Positions 38,473 through 49,747 of a stretch of 64,000 nucleotides of DNA are shown one piece after another. Below the pieces are notes generated by a model, which worked only from the letters and a program-made list of their open reading frames with translations, searched no databases and was not told where the DNA came from. The translations under genes and the position numbers were made by a program. Every line of letters starts with the position of its first letter. Position 1 is the first letter of the stretch. Source of the DNA: JAHEFT01 sp963700705 (GTDB lineage: Bacteria; Pseudomonadota; Gammaproteobacteria; Xanthomonadales; SZUA-36). The DNA lies in the NCBI GenBank assembly GCA_963700705.1, contig CAVOYQ010000009.1, forward strand, positions 124,001-188,000, written 5' to 3'.

Positions 38473-39738
38473 ATGATCAGGAAAGGACTAAGGCCTCGAT
38501 TCAGGATGGGGATGGCCATCCGGGACCGCCACGCACATTACCCCTGCTTCTGGCGCTTCCGGCGCTCCTGGATTGTCATCACCGTCCTGGCGGTGATGGA
38601 CGCCATTTTCCTGGCGCCGGCGGTGGGCACGTTTATCCAGGCCAGCGGCGAGTGGAGCCGGCTCGACTCCCTGTTTGACCTGACGGGCGCGGTGTTCCTC
38701 AGCGCGTGGCTGCTTGGCTGGTCGATGGCGCCGCTGATCCTGACTGCCATCCTGGTCATCGTGCTGTTCGGCAGGGAAACGCTTCAAATCCGTCCAGGTG
38801 TCGTCGAACTGCGTTTTGGCTTGCCCTTGATCGGCCTGGCTGCCATTTACGATGTCTCGAAAATGAGGAACCTCCGTCTCGAGGATCCGCCGAAAAAATC
38901 CGGTTCTTCGTGGCGCGGAAAACACTTTGTCTTTGACTACGGGGCCAATCCATTCCGGTTTGGCTCGGATGTCGACGAGGAGCAGTTGGCGCAAATCCGG
39001 AATAACATTCAGCTGATCAGCGGAACCGCGGTTCGAACGGGAGATGCGTTGCCGGCGGAAACGGAAGAATTATGGGAGGTGGAGAGCGAAGCGATTCCGG
39101 CGATCGAAGAGGAGGAGGCAAGGGTCGATGCCGCCCCGGTCACGCTGGCCAGCCTATCCACGCTGGCGCTGATCATCGCCAACCTGGTCCCGGTAGCGGG
39201 AACCCTGTTCCTGGGCTGGAATCTGAGCGACGTACTGGTCCTTTACTGGGCGGAAAGTGCGGTTATCGGCCTGTTCAACATCTGCAAGATCATCATGATC
39301 AGCAAGTTTGTGGCGCTTTTCGCCGTGCCGTTTTTTATCGGGCACTTCGGCGGCTTCATGGCAGTCCACTTTTTGTTCATCTATACGATCTTCGTCAAGG
39401 GCATCCAGGGTATGAACGATCCGGGCAACGACCTGGCCGACGTGGCCCGGTTGTTTATCGGTTTGTGGCCGGCGCTGGCCGCACTGTTTGTCAGCCACGC
39501 CTACTCCTTTTACGTCAATTTCATCAGGCGTGGGGAATACCACCGGCGTACGGTCGGGAACCAGATGTCAGAGCCTTACAGCCGGATTATTTTCATGCAA
39601 TTGGTGCTGATTCTCGGCGGCGGCCTGACGATGATCCTGGGGCAGACCGAACCGGTTCTGATCGGCGTTATCGCGCTGAAAATCTATTTTGATGTCAGGG
39701 CGCATATCAAGGAACACGCGCCGGCGAACAAATCCTAG
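38473..39738 (+). CDS. DUF6498-like multi-pass membrane protein
   Basis: A 421-residue protein. Two helices near the N-terminus (WIVITVLAVMDAIFLAPAVG, LSAWLLGWSMAPLILTAILV) and a soluble middle with an acidic stretch (about 185-220) precede a five-helix C-terminal part with LGWNLSDVLVLYWAESAVIG and FFIGHFGGFMAVHFLFIYT, which resemble DUF6498. Function unknown. It is divergent from the sigma factor and its stop overlaps that of the convergent DUF2891 gene by four bases. Confidence 0.65.
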   Translation: MIRKGLRPRFRMGMAIRDRHAHYPCFWRFRRSWIVITVLAVMDAIFLAPAVGTFIQASGEWSRLDSLFDLTGAVFLSAWLLGWSMAPLILTAILVIVLFGRETLQIRPGVVELRFGLPLIGLAAIYDVSKMRNLRLEDPPKKSGSSWRGKHFVFDYGANPFRFGSDVDEEQLAQIRNNIQLISGTAVRTGDALPAETEELWEVESEAIPAIEEEEARVDAAPVTLASLSTLALIIANLVPVAGTLFLGWNLSDVLVLYWAESAVIGLFNICKIIMISKFVALFAVPFFIGHFGGFMAVHFLFIYTIFVKGIQGMNDPGNDLADVARLFIGLWPALAALFVSHAYSFYVNFIRRGEYHRRTVGNQMSEPYSRIIFMQLVLILGGGLTMILGQTEPVLIGVIALKIYFDVRAHIKEHAPANKS

Positions 39739-40870
39739 TCCGGTTGACCCCTGTGAGTTTCCAGGTAGGTCGCAAAGCTCGCCAGCCAGTGGCTACCCTC
39801 ATAGTGTTCTCCGGAAACGTTGGCAATTCCGGCTGTGGCATGGATCCGTGCCGCAGCCAGCAGGGACGGGCGCCTGGGGTCGTCAGCCGGCAAGGCCAGG
39901 GCGATGTTTTCCAGGTTCCATGCGCGGGACAGGTTGACACCGTCAAGGTGGACCAGTTTTCCGTCGGTGGGGTCCATGACGATACCGATGGCAAGCCAGT
40001 CACCTCTTCCGTCGCGGGGGATACCCGGCAGAAAATCCGCCCAGCCACGCAGAAAAATCGCTCTGTGACAGCACCCGGCGCATCAGGTCCGCTTCCATCA
40101 GGCAGGGCGACAGGAAGTCTTCCCCCGAAGGCTCATAGCTGATAGGGCAATTCCTGTCTTCAAGGTGGAACGCCAGCGAGCGTTGCGTGACCAATTCCGC
40201 CATTTCCGCGTCACCGGAGATCCTTGCCCAGTCCAGCATCAGGCCGAAGGCAAACATGCTCTGGTTGTGGGTCCCCAGGCGGATGGCATAGGCCAGGTTT
40301 GGCAGCCAGGCCTTGATGTTCGCAACGATCACGGCCTCCAGGGGCAGCAGAGTCGCGAGCCAGGTTTCGGCCATCGGATCCTGCCAGGCCCGCAGTTCAG
40401 CCGTCAATTGCAGGAACCATGCGATGCCATAGGGACGCTCAAAGGATTTTCGGTTTTCCGCCTCGAAGTAGGCGACCTCTGCCGCTATGCCCTGTGGTGA
40501 AAAACTTTGGTACAACGCAGCAATGATCTCGTCCCTCATTCCGGCGGGCATCTGGTCCGGCGGCACGGTGCGCAGCAGCCGGACCAGCAACCAATGGCCA
40601 TGCACCGAGGAGTGCCAGTCAAAGCAACCATAAAATACCGGGTACAAAGACGAGGGAGTTTGCGCGTCTTCAGCCGAGTTCAGCACATGCGAAATCTTGT
40701 TCGGATATTCACGGTGCACGCAGTCCAGGGCGAGACGGGCAAATCTTGCGGCCAGTTCAGCGTTCACTCCGGCGCCCGAAACGGCATCTTCCGCGCTGTC
40801 GGCCGCTTCGCCTGTCGAGGCCAAGCCGATGAACAGTCCCAAAACCAGGGCCGCAATGACATGTTTCATA
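39735..40870 (-). CDS. DUF2891 family secreted protein (one frame break)
   Basis: About 377 residues with a Sec signal (MKHVIAALVLGLFIGLASTGEA). The DUF2891 blocks are clear: HPVFYGCFDWHSSVHG-like YPVFYGCFDWHSSVHGHWLL, RPYGIAWFLQLTAELRAW, RLGTHNQSMFAFGLMLDWAR and, after the break, DGVNLSRAWNLENIALALP and YEGSHWLASFATYLE. The frame shifts in a T5 run near 40053. The family has the look of an alpha/alpha-barrel enzyme of unknown activity. Its ATG overlaps the end of the LuxR-type gene, so the pair is coupled. Confidence 0.82.
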
Positions 40871-41366
40871 GTATATCCTCGATAAACCAGGCGGAAAATT
40901 CGTGCCGGCCGTTGACGCCGGCCTTCCTGTAGATGGAAGAAGCCTGCTGGCGGACGGTTTTTTCCAGCGTTTTTCGCACGGCCGCAATTTCCTTGAAGCT
41001 CAAGCCCTTGAGCAGGAGCAGGGAAACTTCCTTTTCCGTTTGTGTCAGCGCCCACTCTTCAAACTGCTCCTGCAACACCTTGGCCATGTCGTGTCTTGCC
41101 GCCAGCAGGGATGGCGATTGCGCCGGCGAGGGTTGCCTGGAAACCGAGAGCAGCTCGGCTTTCAAGCGGCGGTTGGAACGGGTTTCCTTCCAGATTCCCA
41201 GGCTCAGGACCGTGATCAGGATGAGCGATGCCGCCACCAGCGCGAGTTCGATCCCCAGGTGCGCCATGCTGGCCCCTTCGCGGTAATCATAGATGACATC
41301 CGTCAGGTTGCCTCCGATAACGAAAAGCAGCAGAACCATAATGAATATCTCTTTGATGTACAGCAT
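40866..41366 (-). CDS. membrane-anchored LuxR-type HTH regulator
   Basis: A 166-residue protein. Two membrane helices (about residues 6-22 and 36-58) lead to a charged linker and a C-terminal LuxR/FixJ-type helix-turn-helix (about 105-160; LTQTEKEVSLLLLKGLSFKE, IAAVRKTLEKTVRQQASSIY, RKAGVNGRHEFSAWFIEDIL). There is no receiver or ligand domain, so it may sense membrane state or a partner protein. It is coupled to the DUF2891 gene (overlap 40866-40870) and likely regulates it or itself. Confidence 0.78.
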   Translation of the reverse strand: MLYIKEIFIMVLLLFVIGGNLTDVIYDYREGASMAHLGIELALVAASLILITVLSLGIWKETRSNRRLKAELLSVSRQPSPAQSPSLLAARHDMAKVLQEQFEEWALTQTEKEVSLLLLKGLSFKEIAAVRKTLEKTVRQQASSIYRKAGVNGRHEFSAWFIEDIL

Positions 41367-41542
41367 TTAAAAGGACGCGCCTATAGCGTAGATATGAATG
41401 ACCGGCATCGGACAAATGTACCATGCCACGCGTTGTGGACATATGCCCGATTCCGGTTGTGCCCCGGGTTGCGTAAAGTCGCTGGTTTGCCGTGTCCCGG
41501 GTCGCAGAGTGTCCAGGATAAACCGAATTACCCGGAGAGTGA

Positions 41543-42808
41543 ATGGTCGTGTTTCGAAGCCCCCGTTTTTCAATCCTTCGCCCTGTCCTGGCAGTTGCCG
41601 CGATGCTGCTCGCCGGTCCGTGTGCCGCTACGGCAGGTCACGAAGAGCCCGAAATTCATTTCGATCCGAATCTTACCCTCTCTTCACTGCTGGATACCAC
41701 GATTGCGCGCCAGCCCCAGGCGGGCGTTTTGCTGGCCGGGCAGGAAACCGCAGACGCTGAAATGGCCTACGGGAGACACTGGCTTCCGGAAGCGCCGGAA
41801 GTCGCGGGTTTCCACATGAGTGACCGTCAGTTCGATGACATTGGCGCCTATGAAAACGAGGTAGCGCTCTCCCTGCCGCTCTGGCTGCCCAGGGAAAAGA
41901 AAGCCCAAACCCGGTTGGGCGAAGCGTCTACGACCGCTTTGTCGTCCCGAGAAAGTGAGTTTCGCTGGCGTGTCAGCGGGGTTCTGAGAAAGCAGCTCTG
42001 GGCCCTGATGATGAGCAGGCGCCAGTGGGAGCTTGCACTGGACCAGGAACAGAACCTGGCGCAGGTGCTTGAACAGGTCACCCTGTTCGCGGAGGCCGGC
42101 GATCTTTCGCGGGTGGACCAATTGGCTACATTGCAGGAACTCGCCATCTGGAAAGCGGAAACGATGACGCTGGAGGCGGAGTACCAGGATGCGATCCGGG
42201 AATACCTCTCGTTCACCGGTTCGCTGGATGTGCCTGCGGATATAGAGGAAACCCTGAGCGAGGTGCCGGATATCAGCGAGGATCACCCGGCGCTGCAAAA
42301 GGCGATGGACCGTCTCGCCAGGGAAGCCGCGGCGCTGGAGGTTGCTCGCCGGGAAAGCACGAGCAGGCCGTCCGTCCAGGTGTTTTGGCGCGGATACGGT
42401 GGGGACCGCGCCAGCCCGGACGTCAATGCACTGGGGCTCGGATTGGCGGTTCCACTGGGACGCTCACCCCGGCGGGGTCCCGAAATTGCCAGGGCCAATG
42501 AAGACCTGGCCCTGGCAGAGGCTGATTTGATGGAAACCCGGCGCGGGCTTGAACTGCAGCTGCACGAGGCAAAACACATGCTTGAGCTTACGGAAATGCA
42601 ACTGGAAAACTCCTTCACGATGATCGATGCGGCCAATGAGCGGCATCGCCTGGATAAGCTCGCGTTTGAATTGGGTGAATTCAGTGTCCGGGAATGGCTT
42701 CGGCGTCTCGCGGAGTTGAAAAAAATTCAAAGATCACATGAGTTGCTGCTGGTGCAGCAAGGCGCAGCGGTGGCGTCATATAACCAGGCTGTAGGGGAAA
42801 CTTTATGA
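41543..42808 (+). CDS. heavy-metal efflux outer-membrane protein (CzcC/CusC-like)
   Basis: A 421-residue TolC-family protein with a Sec signal (LAVAAMLLAGPCAATAG). The OEP helices run through GAYENEVALSLPLWLPREKK, SRVDQLATLQELAIWKAETM and NALGLGLAVPLGRSPRRGPE. It is the first gene of a czcCBA-like operon and its stop overlaps the adaptor start (ATGA). A promoter is not obvious in the 176 bases upstream. Confidence 0.85.
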   Translation: MVVFRSPRFSILRPVLAVAAMLLAGPCAATAGHEEPEIHFDPNLTLSSLLDTTIARQPQAGVLLAGQETADAEMAYGRHWLPEAPEVAGFHMSDRQFDDIGAYENEVALSLPLWLPREKKAQTRLGEASTTALSSRESEFRWRVSGVLRKQLWALMMSRRQWELALDQEQNLAQVLEQVTLFAEAGDLSRVDQLATLQELAIWKAETMTLEAEYQDAIREYLSFTGSLDVPADIEETLSEVPDISEDHPALQKAMDRLAREAAALEVARRESTSRPSVQVFWRGYGGDRASPDVNALGLGLAVPLGRSPRRGPEIARANEDLALAEADLMETRRGLELQLHEAKHMLELTEMQLENSFTMIDAANERHRLDKLAFELGEFSVREWLRRLAELKKIQRSHELLLVQQGAAVASYNQAVGETL

Positions 42809-43924
42809 TTAACCAGAGGTTCCTTAAAGGACGAATTTTTCGCCTCGGCATATTCCTGCTGATGACGATTTCTGCGCTCACGCCGGCAGCCGCTGCGGGC
42901 CTGCTAGAAATGACTGAATCCGAACAGCAACTGCTGGGCATCGAAGTGCAGGTTGTTGCGCCGGCAGCATTCGGCAGCGCCGGCGAACTGACCTTGCGCG
43001 TGGGGTTTTCGCCGGATGGCGAATGGGCCATCAAGACGCCGCTTCCGGGCGTCCTGGAGCGCGTCTGGGTCCAGGTGGGTGACCGGGTCAAGGCAGGCGA
43101 CCCGCTGGTCATGGTTCGCAGCCCCGACGTCGTTTCCCTGCAAAGGGATTATCTGAAAGCCGCGGCGGATATGACGCTGCAGGAATCCGCCTGGGCCAGG
43201 GACAAAAAGCTCAGCGAAGCAGGGTCGGTGTCGAACCGGCGTTGGCAGGAAACCCTGTATGCGTATGAAACAGCCAGGGCTGAATTCGCCGGCTTGAAGG
43301 CCGAGCTCAAATTGGCCGGTTTCAGCGATGCGGACCTGCAGCGATTGTCCCGGGACACGGATATCAGCCCGGACATCACCCTGCGGGCGCCGGTGGACGC
43401 GATCGTGTTGCAGCGCCCGGCGATGCTGGGTGATCGCCTGGAAGGCGCCGAGTTGCTGGCCAGTCTCGGTGAGCCGGACAAGCTGGTTCTGACCGGAATG
43501 TTGTCCAGCCAGGCCGCGGCACATCTTGAAGAAGGCATGAATATAGTCATGCAAGGCATGGAAAACAAAGCCGTTATCACCCTTGTCTCCAACGTGATCG
43601 ATCCCGACACACAAACCATCCTGATCCGTGCAGAGCCAAGGGCTTCAGCCGGGCTGGTGCCGGGGCAACTCACGCGCTGGAATATTCAGTCGGGCGGTGA
43701 TTTGCTGATGGTGCCTTCCAGCGCCATCGTGAAACTCGACGGGCTGGATGTGGCCTATCGTGCAGCTGAGCAACGGGTTCGAACCCCGTCCGGTCGATGT
43801 GCGCGGAACGGGAACCGGCGCCTGGATTGTCCTGGGCGGGCTGGTCAGGGGTGAACGCATCGCCGTCAGCGGCACCGCCGTTCTGAAGGGGATGAGTGTC
43901 GGAATGGGCGGGGGAGACGGCTGA
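42805..43924 (+). CDS. heavy-metal RND adaptor (CzcB/CusB-like, one frame break)
   Basis: About 372 residues. Sec signal (LMTISALTPAAAA), barrel-sandwich motifs (TPLPGVLERVWVQVGDRVKA, DITLRAPVDAIVLQRPAMLG), helical hairpin (YLKAAADMTLQESAWARDKK) and beta-barrel region. One extra base near 43763 shifts the frame; repaired, the end reads DVAYVQLSNGFEPRPVDVRG and AVSGTAVLKGMSV. It lacks the metal-binding Met or His repeats seen in some CusB proteins. The stop overlaps the pump start (TGATG). Confidence 0.85.
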
Positions 43925-46900
43925 TGTCGCTTGCTGGCCTGGTCCGGTTTTCGCTGACCCAACGCTTGCTGATGTTGCTGCTGGTGGCCTTATTGCTGCC
44001 GGCAGGCTGGTGGGCGATTCGAACCATTCCAATCGACGCCTTTCCTGATATATCACCAACCCAGGTGAAAATCATCATGAAAGCGCCGGGAATGACCCCG
44101 GAGGAAGTGGAGTCAAGGATTACCCGCTTGATCGAAGTCGAGTTGCTGGGCGTGCAGCGCCAGACCATGCTGCGCTCGGTTGCAAAGTATGCACTGACCG
44201 ATATTACCGTGGATTTCGAGGAAGGCACCGACATTTACTGGGCCCGGCAGCAAGTGGCGGAGCGACTGGCCGCTGTCCAGGATTCCCTGCCTCCCGGCAT
44301 CAGCGGTGGACTCGCACCGATGAGCACGCCGCTGGGCGAAATGTACATGTTCACGGTGGACAGCCCTGAGCTGTCGCTGGCCGAGCGGCGTTACCTGCTG
44401 GACTGGGTGATCCGTCCGGCACTTCGCACTGTGTCCGGCGTGGCGGATGTCAATGCCCTGGGCGGCCTGGTCAAAACCTACAGCATCGCCCCGCGTCCCG
44501 ACGCGATGCTGGCGCTGGATGTCACCACGGAAGACATTGCGGCGGCGCTGGAGATAAACAATCAGAACGACGGAGCAGGCCGGTTGGGTCGCGGCGAGGA
44601 AAGCCTGCTGGTCCGGTCCGAAGGGGCACTCGAAAATATCGGGGCGATTGAAGCAACACCGGTCGATTTCCGGGACGGAAGACTGATCACGATCGGGATG
44701 GTCGCCGATGTTTCCATGGGAAGCCTCGAGCGGTATGGCGCGGTGACCCAGAACGGCACCGGCGAAGCCGTCGAGGGCCTGGTGGTCAGCCTGCGTGGCG
44801 CAAACGCGCGAGACGTGATCGCCGGAATCGAGGAAAAACTGGAGGTGGTCAGGCAAACCCTGCCGGAGCACGTCTCGATCAACGTGTTCTACAATCGCAG
44901 CCACCTGGTCAACCGCGCGGTGGCGACCGTTTCCCGGGCGCTGGTTGAAGCGGTAGTGCTGGTTTTGGTCCTGCTGGGCCTTTTCCTCGGTAATTTCCGG
45001 TCGGCGCTGACGGTTGCGCTTATCCTGCCCTTGTCAGCACTGGCGACCTTTATCGCGATGAAGCTCAGCGGCCTGTCAGCCAACCTGATGAGCCTGGGCG
45101 GGCTGGCGATTGCGATCGGCCTGCTGGTGGACGCCGCCGTGGTGGTCGTGGAAAACATCGTCACCAAGATGACCCGGTCCGACCGGGCAGGCCCTGCCGC
45201 GGCTTCACATCATTTACCGTGCCGTCAAGGACGTTGCCGTGCCCGTTACCTCGGGCATACTGATCATCATCCTGGTGTTCCTGCCCCTGTTGTCACTGCA
45301 GGGCCTGGAGGGCAAGCTGTTCCGGCCGGTCGCGCTGACCATCGTGTATGCGCTGGCCGGTTCCTTGTTGCTGGCATTGACCGTGATCCCGGTGCTGGCA
45401 TCATTCCTGATTACTTCGGGCGCACACCAGGAACCCTGGCTTCCGCGCAAATTGTCCGCCTGGTACCGGCCAATGCTGGACAAGGCTCTGGAGCGCGAAC
45501 GGCTGGTGCTGATACCGGCCGGTGTCCTGCTGGTCCTGGCGTTGGTGTCTTTCCCTTTCATCGGCAAAACGTTCATGCCGACGATGGATGAGGGTGACAT
45601 CATCATCCAGCTGGAAAAGCTTCCTTCCATCAACCTGGAGACGTCGATTCAACTCGACCAGGCGGTCGAAAAAGCGTTGCTGGAGCAAGTGCCGGAAATC
45701 CGTCGCATCGTCGCCCGGACGGGATCAGACGAACTGGGAATGGATCCGATGGGACTCAATGAAACCGATATGTTCCTGGAGTTGAAACCTGTCGATGAAT
45801 GGCGCATGGACAGCAAGGATGAACTCGAGGAAGAAATTCGTTCGATACTGAACCGGTTCAAGGGCATCAATTTTGGCTTTACCATGCCGATCGACATGCG
45901 GGTTTCCGAGATGTTGACCGGCTCGCGCGGCGACCTTGCCGTGAAGATTTTCGGCGACGATCTGGACAGCCTGAATACGCTGGCAGGACAGGTCGCGAAG
46001 ACCATGGAAGGGCATTGAAGGCAGCACGGATGTACTGACCACGGTCAACGAGGGGATGCAGTACATTGTCATGCGCCCGTACCGGGACATGATCGGCCGC
46101 TACGGTTTAAACCTGGAGCAATTGCTGGATCACGTGAAAGTGATGGTCGAGGGCCTGCCGGCCGGAACCGTGATTGAAGGCTCGGCCCGGGTGCCGATTG
46201 TCCTGCGCTTATCGCAGGTGGACGGTGATCCGCTGGACAAGTTCGCGGCGGAACTGGTCAACCTGCCGGGTGGTTCACATGTGCCCCTGTCCACCCTGAT
46301 GCAGATCGAACGGGTAGAGGGACCCGTTGCCGTGAAACGCGAGAAAGGCCGGCGCTTCGTCGTGGTGATGTCGAATGTGAAGGGCCGTGACCTGGTGGGT
46401 TTCGTCGAAGAAGCCCAGAAAACCATCCAGGAAACGGTTTCACTGCCGCCCGGCTTCCACATGGAATGGGGTGGACAGTTTGAGAACCAGCAGCGTGCGG
46501 CGCAGCGGCTGATGATGGTGGTTCCGGTGGCGCTGGTATTGATTTTTCTGCTGCTGTTTTCAACCTTTCGTTCGGTGTTGCAGGCCGGCCTGGTGCTGGC
46601 CAACGTGCCGTTGGCCCTGATCGGTGGTGTCCTGGCGCTGGCGATTTCCGGTCAGTACATGTCGGTTCCCGCGTCGGTCGGCTTCATCGCCCTGATGGGT
46701 ATTGCCGTTTTGAATGGCGTGGTGATGGTCAGTTATTTCAACCAGCTGGCAAGCCGGGGGCTCAGTGTCGACGAACTGGTCCGGCTGGGTTCGGAAAGGC
46801 GGCTGCGGCCGGTGATGATGACCGCATCGATCGCAGCGCTGGGCCTGGTACCCTTGTTGTTCGTGACCGGCCCGGGTTCTGAAATACAGAAGCCCTTGGC

Positions 46901-46985
46901 CATCGTGGTGATCGGTGGCCTGGTGACGAGTACGGCTTTGACATTGTTTATTCTTCCGGTCCTGTACCGGCGCTTCACGAGGTGA
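43924..46985 (+). pseudogene. heavy-metal efflux RND permease (CzcA/CusA family, two frame breaks)
   Basis: About 1,020 residues when joined. IRTIPIDAFPDISPTQVKII is the hallmark CzcA/CusA start; GLLVDAAVVVVENIVTKM is the helix-4 region; FMPTMDEGDIIIQLEKLPSI and IEGSTDVLTTVNEGMQYIVM follow. One C too many near 45191 and one G too many near 46012 cause the breaks. The helix-4 form (Asp-Ala-Ala) fits the heavy-metal subgroup rather than drug pumps. The metal is not evident: I do not see the Met triad of CusA clearly. The gene is followed by DUF3240, a usual companion. Confidence 0.87.
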
Positions 46986-46993
46986 CATGGCGT

Positions 46994-47305
46994 ATGGATA
47001 CCGAGTTCCTGTTGCGGCTGAACATTCCTCCGGGGCTGGAGGAGGATATCGTTGACCTGTTGTTGGCGAACCCTGACATCCGGGGTTACCAGTCCTTTCC
47101 CATCCGCGGACACGGCCGGGTCGGCGCCATGTCGATTGCCGAGCAGGTGGCCGGCCGGCGAGACAGGATACAGTTTGAGATCGTACTTGATCGCAGCGTC
47201 CTGGACGCAACCCTGCAATCCTTGAAACAGGCTTTCCCGACGCCGGACGTCATTTACTGGGTGCTCCCGGTACTCCAGTCAGGGCGGTTATCCGGCGACA
47301 CCTGA
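46994..47305 (+). CDS. DUF3240 family protein (PII-like, metal-efflux associated)
   Basis: A 103-residue protein beginning MDTEFLLRLNIPPGLEEDIV. GAMSIAEQVAGRRDRIQFEI and a terminal YWVLPVLQSGRL are typical of DUF3240, a ferredoxin-like (PII-like) fold usually encoded after CusA/CzcA pumps. A GTG at 46982, overlapping the pump stop, is an alternative start; I prefer the ATG at 46994 with GAGGTG upstream. It may sense metal or tune the pump. Confidence 0.78.
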   Translation: MDTEFLLRLNIPPGLEEDIVDLLLANPDIRGYQSFPIRGHGRVGAMSIAEQVAGRRDRIQFEIVLDRSVLDATLQSLKQAFPTPDVIYWVLPVLQSGRLSGDT

Positions 47306-47380
47306 AACACTCATTGAGCTGACTTTGGCCCGAAACAACCCGCCATTGAAACCGATCGCAATAGGTGGCATTTTTGCACT

Positions 47381-48351
47381 ATGAAATCCGCTTTGAACTC
47401 AGCCTATCCGGAGCCGCTGGACGCCATCGTTCTGGCGGGCACGGACAGCAATCCCAGGCGGATGATCGAAGGTCAGAACAAGGCGTTCCTGGAAGTGGGG
47501 GGCGAAATCCTGGTGCGGCGGGTCGTCACCGCGTTGCTGGACTCATCATCCATTGGCGACATCCTGGTGGTGGGGCCCGGCTGAACGCTTGCGTGCGGCC
47601 CTGGCCGGCTTGCCCGGGAATATCATTTTTGTTCGAGCAGGCCGGCCAAATGCTGGCGAATGCCTGGGCGGCCATCGAGATCTCTGAATCACGCCATCGC
47701 GAGCGAACCGGTGAAGACGATCCGCTGAGGCCCTTGTTATTCATCTCTGCGGACATACCGTTGATCAGCTCAGAGGCCATCGATGATTTTGTTTCCCGAT
47801 GCGCCTTTGAAGACGGCAAGTCGGTGGTTAAATACGCGATGCTGGCCGGCGTTGCTGAAGAATCGTCCCTGAAACAGTTTTATCCCGGGGCAGGAAGGGA
47901 GGGAATCAGGCGGCCTTATGTCAATTTCAACAACTGCCGCCTGCGCCTGGCCAATATCTACGTCGGCCGCCCGCGTGGCCTGTCCAACCATCAATTCCTG
48001 CAAACCGGATTTTCACATCGCAAGGCTGAAAAACTGAAAAACGTGATCATCCTGGTATGGAAGTTCCTGAGTCAGCATGGCGGCTGGCGCGCTGCCTGGA
48101 TTACCTTGAGACTGCAGGCGACGCTGGCCGTATCAAGGAAACAGGGCAGGCTTTTCAGGTGGTTGAGAGCGTATAACAAAACCACGGATGCTGAACGATC
48201 CTGCTCGGATGTGTTGGGCGGGCCGGTTCGCATCGTCATCACCCCTTACGGTGGACTCAGCCTGGATGTCGATAATGAAGAGGATTACCAGGTTTTGACG
48301 CGGCGCTACCAGGATTGGTCAGGCATCGGACCGGTCGAACCCCCGATTTGA
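47381..48351 (+). pseudogene. NTP-transferase (MobA-like nucleotidyltransferase) domain protein (two frame breaks)
   Basis: The first piece (47381-47584) gives PLDAIVLAGTDSNPRRMIEG and NKAFLEVGGEILVRRVVTAL, a nucleotidyltransferase start with a modified LAGG loop. The second, after removing one C near 47577 and one T near 47633, gives LLFISADIPLISSEAIDDFV, in which SADIP is the metal-binding Asp strand, and a C-terminal PYGGLSLDVDNEEDYQVLTR. Total about 322 residues, longer than MobA. Substrate is not evident; the SLDVDNEEDY end is common in sugar- or cofactor-nucleotidyltransferases. Confidence 0.72.
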
Positions 48352-48352
48352 T

Positions 48353-49556
48353 TCACGGTTTAACGGGCACCGCAGCGGCAACCAATCCCTTGTGCGGAAC
48401 TGGCGTGACCGGTTCCAGCATGTCAAAAGCCATTTGCCAGAAAGTGGTTGTGAGTTCGCTGATACTGTTGTCTTCCACGTTCATCAGGATGGCGATACCA
48501 ATCTTGTGCTCTTCCGACCAGGCGATATCGGCGCGGTAGCCGGAAACCCAGCCGCTGTGGTAGATGATTTCATGGCTTCCCAGTTGATAGACGCGCCAGC
48601 CAAGGCCGTAGTGTGCGTCCGAGATCATGTCCCTCCAGAATTTGCGGTGCGTATCCCGCACGGTCTTGACCCGCGGGCGTGTCAGCCATGCGACCGCGTC
48701 GGGGTCGATAACAGCGGGGTTGCCGCCCATCTGCGCGGTCAGCCACTTGCCCATGTCCGTAACGCTCGCATTGACGCCTGCCGCGGGCGCAACGCGATAA
48801 TAGTTGGGTTTCACCGTGACCGTTTTCCAACGGTCATGGCTCTTCACGTGAGGGCTTGCATGGTTGGGGTTGTTGATAAAGGGCCCGTAACCCACCGAAG
48901 CGGTTTTCATATCCAGCGGCCGGAAAATCCGGTCCTGCATCAGGTCGGCGTAGGATTGACGGGTGGTGTTCTCGATCACCGGCTGTATCAGGCTGAAAAT
49001 ACTGTTCTGGTAGGAGTAACACTCACCGGGAGAGCAGATATAGGCCAGGTTGCGATACTGGTCCTGGATGCGTTCGATCGAAACGCCGTCCTCAATCAAA
49101 TTGTCATAGGCATGCGGTATCAACCCGGTACTCTGACCCAGGACGTGCTGGATCTGGACCTTCCCGGCATCGCCGTTGATTCGAAAGCCTGGCACATAAG
49201 TGGTGACCGGATCTTCCCAGCTGAACTTACCATCCCGGATCAGCAGTGCGGTCAATCCGGCGGCAAAAGTCTTTGAAACGGAGGCGACGCGAAACGTGGT
49301 GTTTTCATCGATAGGCCGGCTCCTGGCTGGTGTCGGTATATCCGACCGTGCCAATACGCACGGCACCTGCAGGAGATGCCACCGCGAAAGCGGCGCCGGT
49401 GATACCGGTCTTGGTGACCTGTGAACTGAAATACGTTGCAAAGCGGTTCGCCAGTTCCTGTTCCGCTGCCGGTTGCATGTCGGACGCCGGGAAAACGGGG
49501 GTTGCCTGCAGGCACAGGCAGGTGATGCCTAAAACGCTCAGGGTTCTTATTTTCAT
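48353..49556 (-). CDS. serine hydrolase, class C beta-lactamase/D-peptidase family (one frame break)
   Basis: About 400 residues with a Sec signal (MKIRTLSVLGITCLCLQATPVFPA). The catalytic motifs are all present: Ser-x-x-Lys in VASVSKTFAAGLTALL, Tyr-x-Asn in YSYQNSIFSLI, and His-x-Gly in YHSGWVSGYRADIA. A single G too many near 49316 splits signal and body; repair gives SQEPPIDENTTFRVASVSKT. The fold is shared by esterases, D-aminopeptidases and beta-lactamases; substrate unknown. The gene is convergent with the nucleotidyltransferase gene. Confidence 0.85.
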
Positions 49557-49747
49557 CCCTTGTATGGGCCCTGTTCTCCGCTGTTGAGGTTCATTCTAGC
49601 CTCAAAAAGCCGGGACTTGCACGTCATTCATTACCTGACGCCTGGTATCAAAGAACATGAGAAAATCGATTGTGGGCCGTTTCACGAGGTCAAAATTCGC
49701 CCCCGGGGGCCAAAAATACCGATAATGGGCGCCTGAAGGAAGAATCC

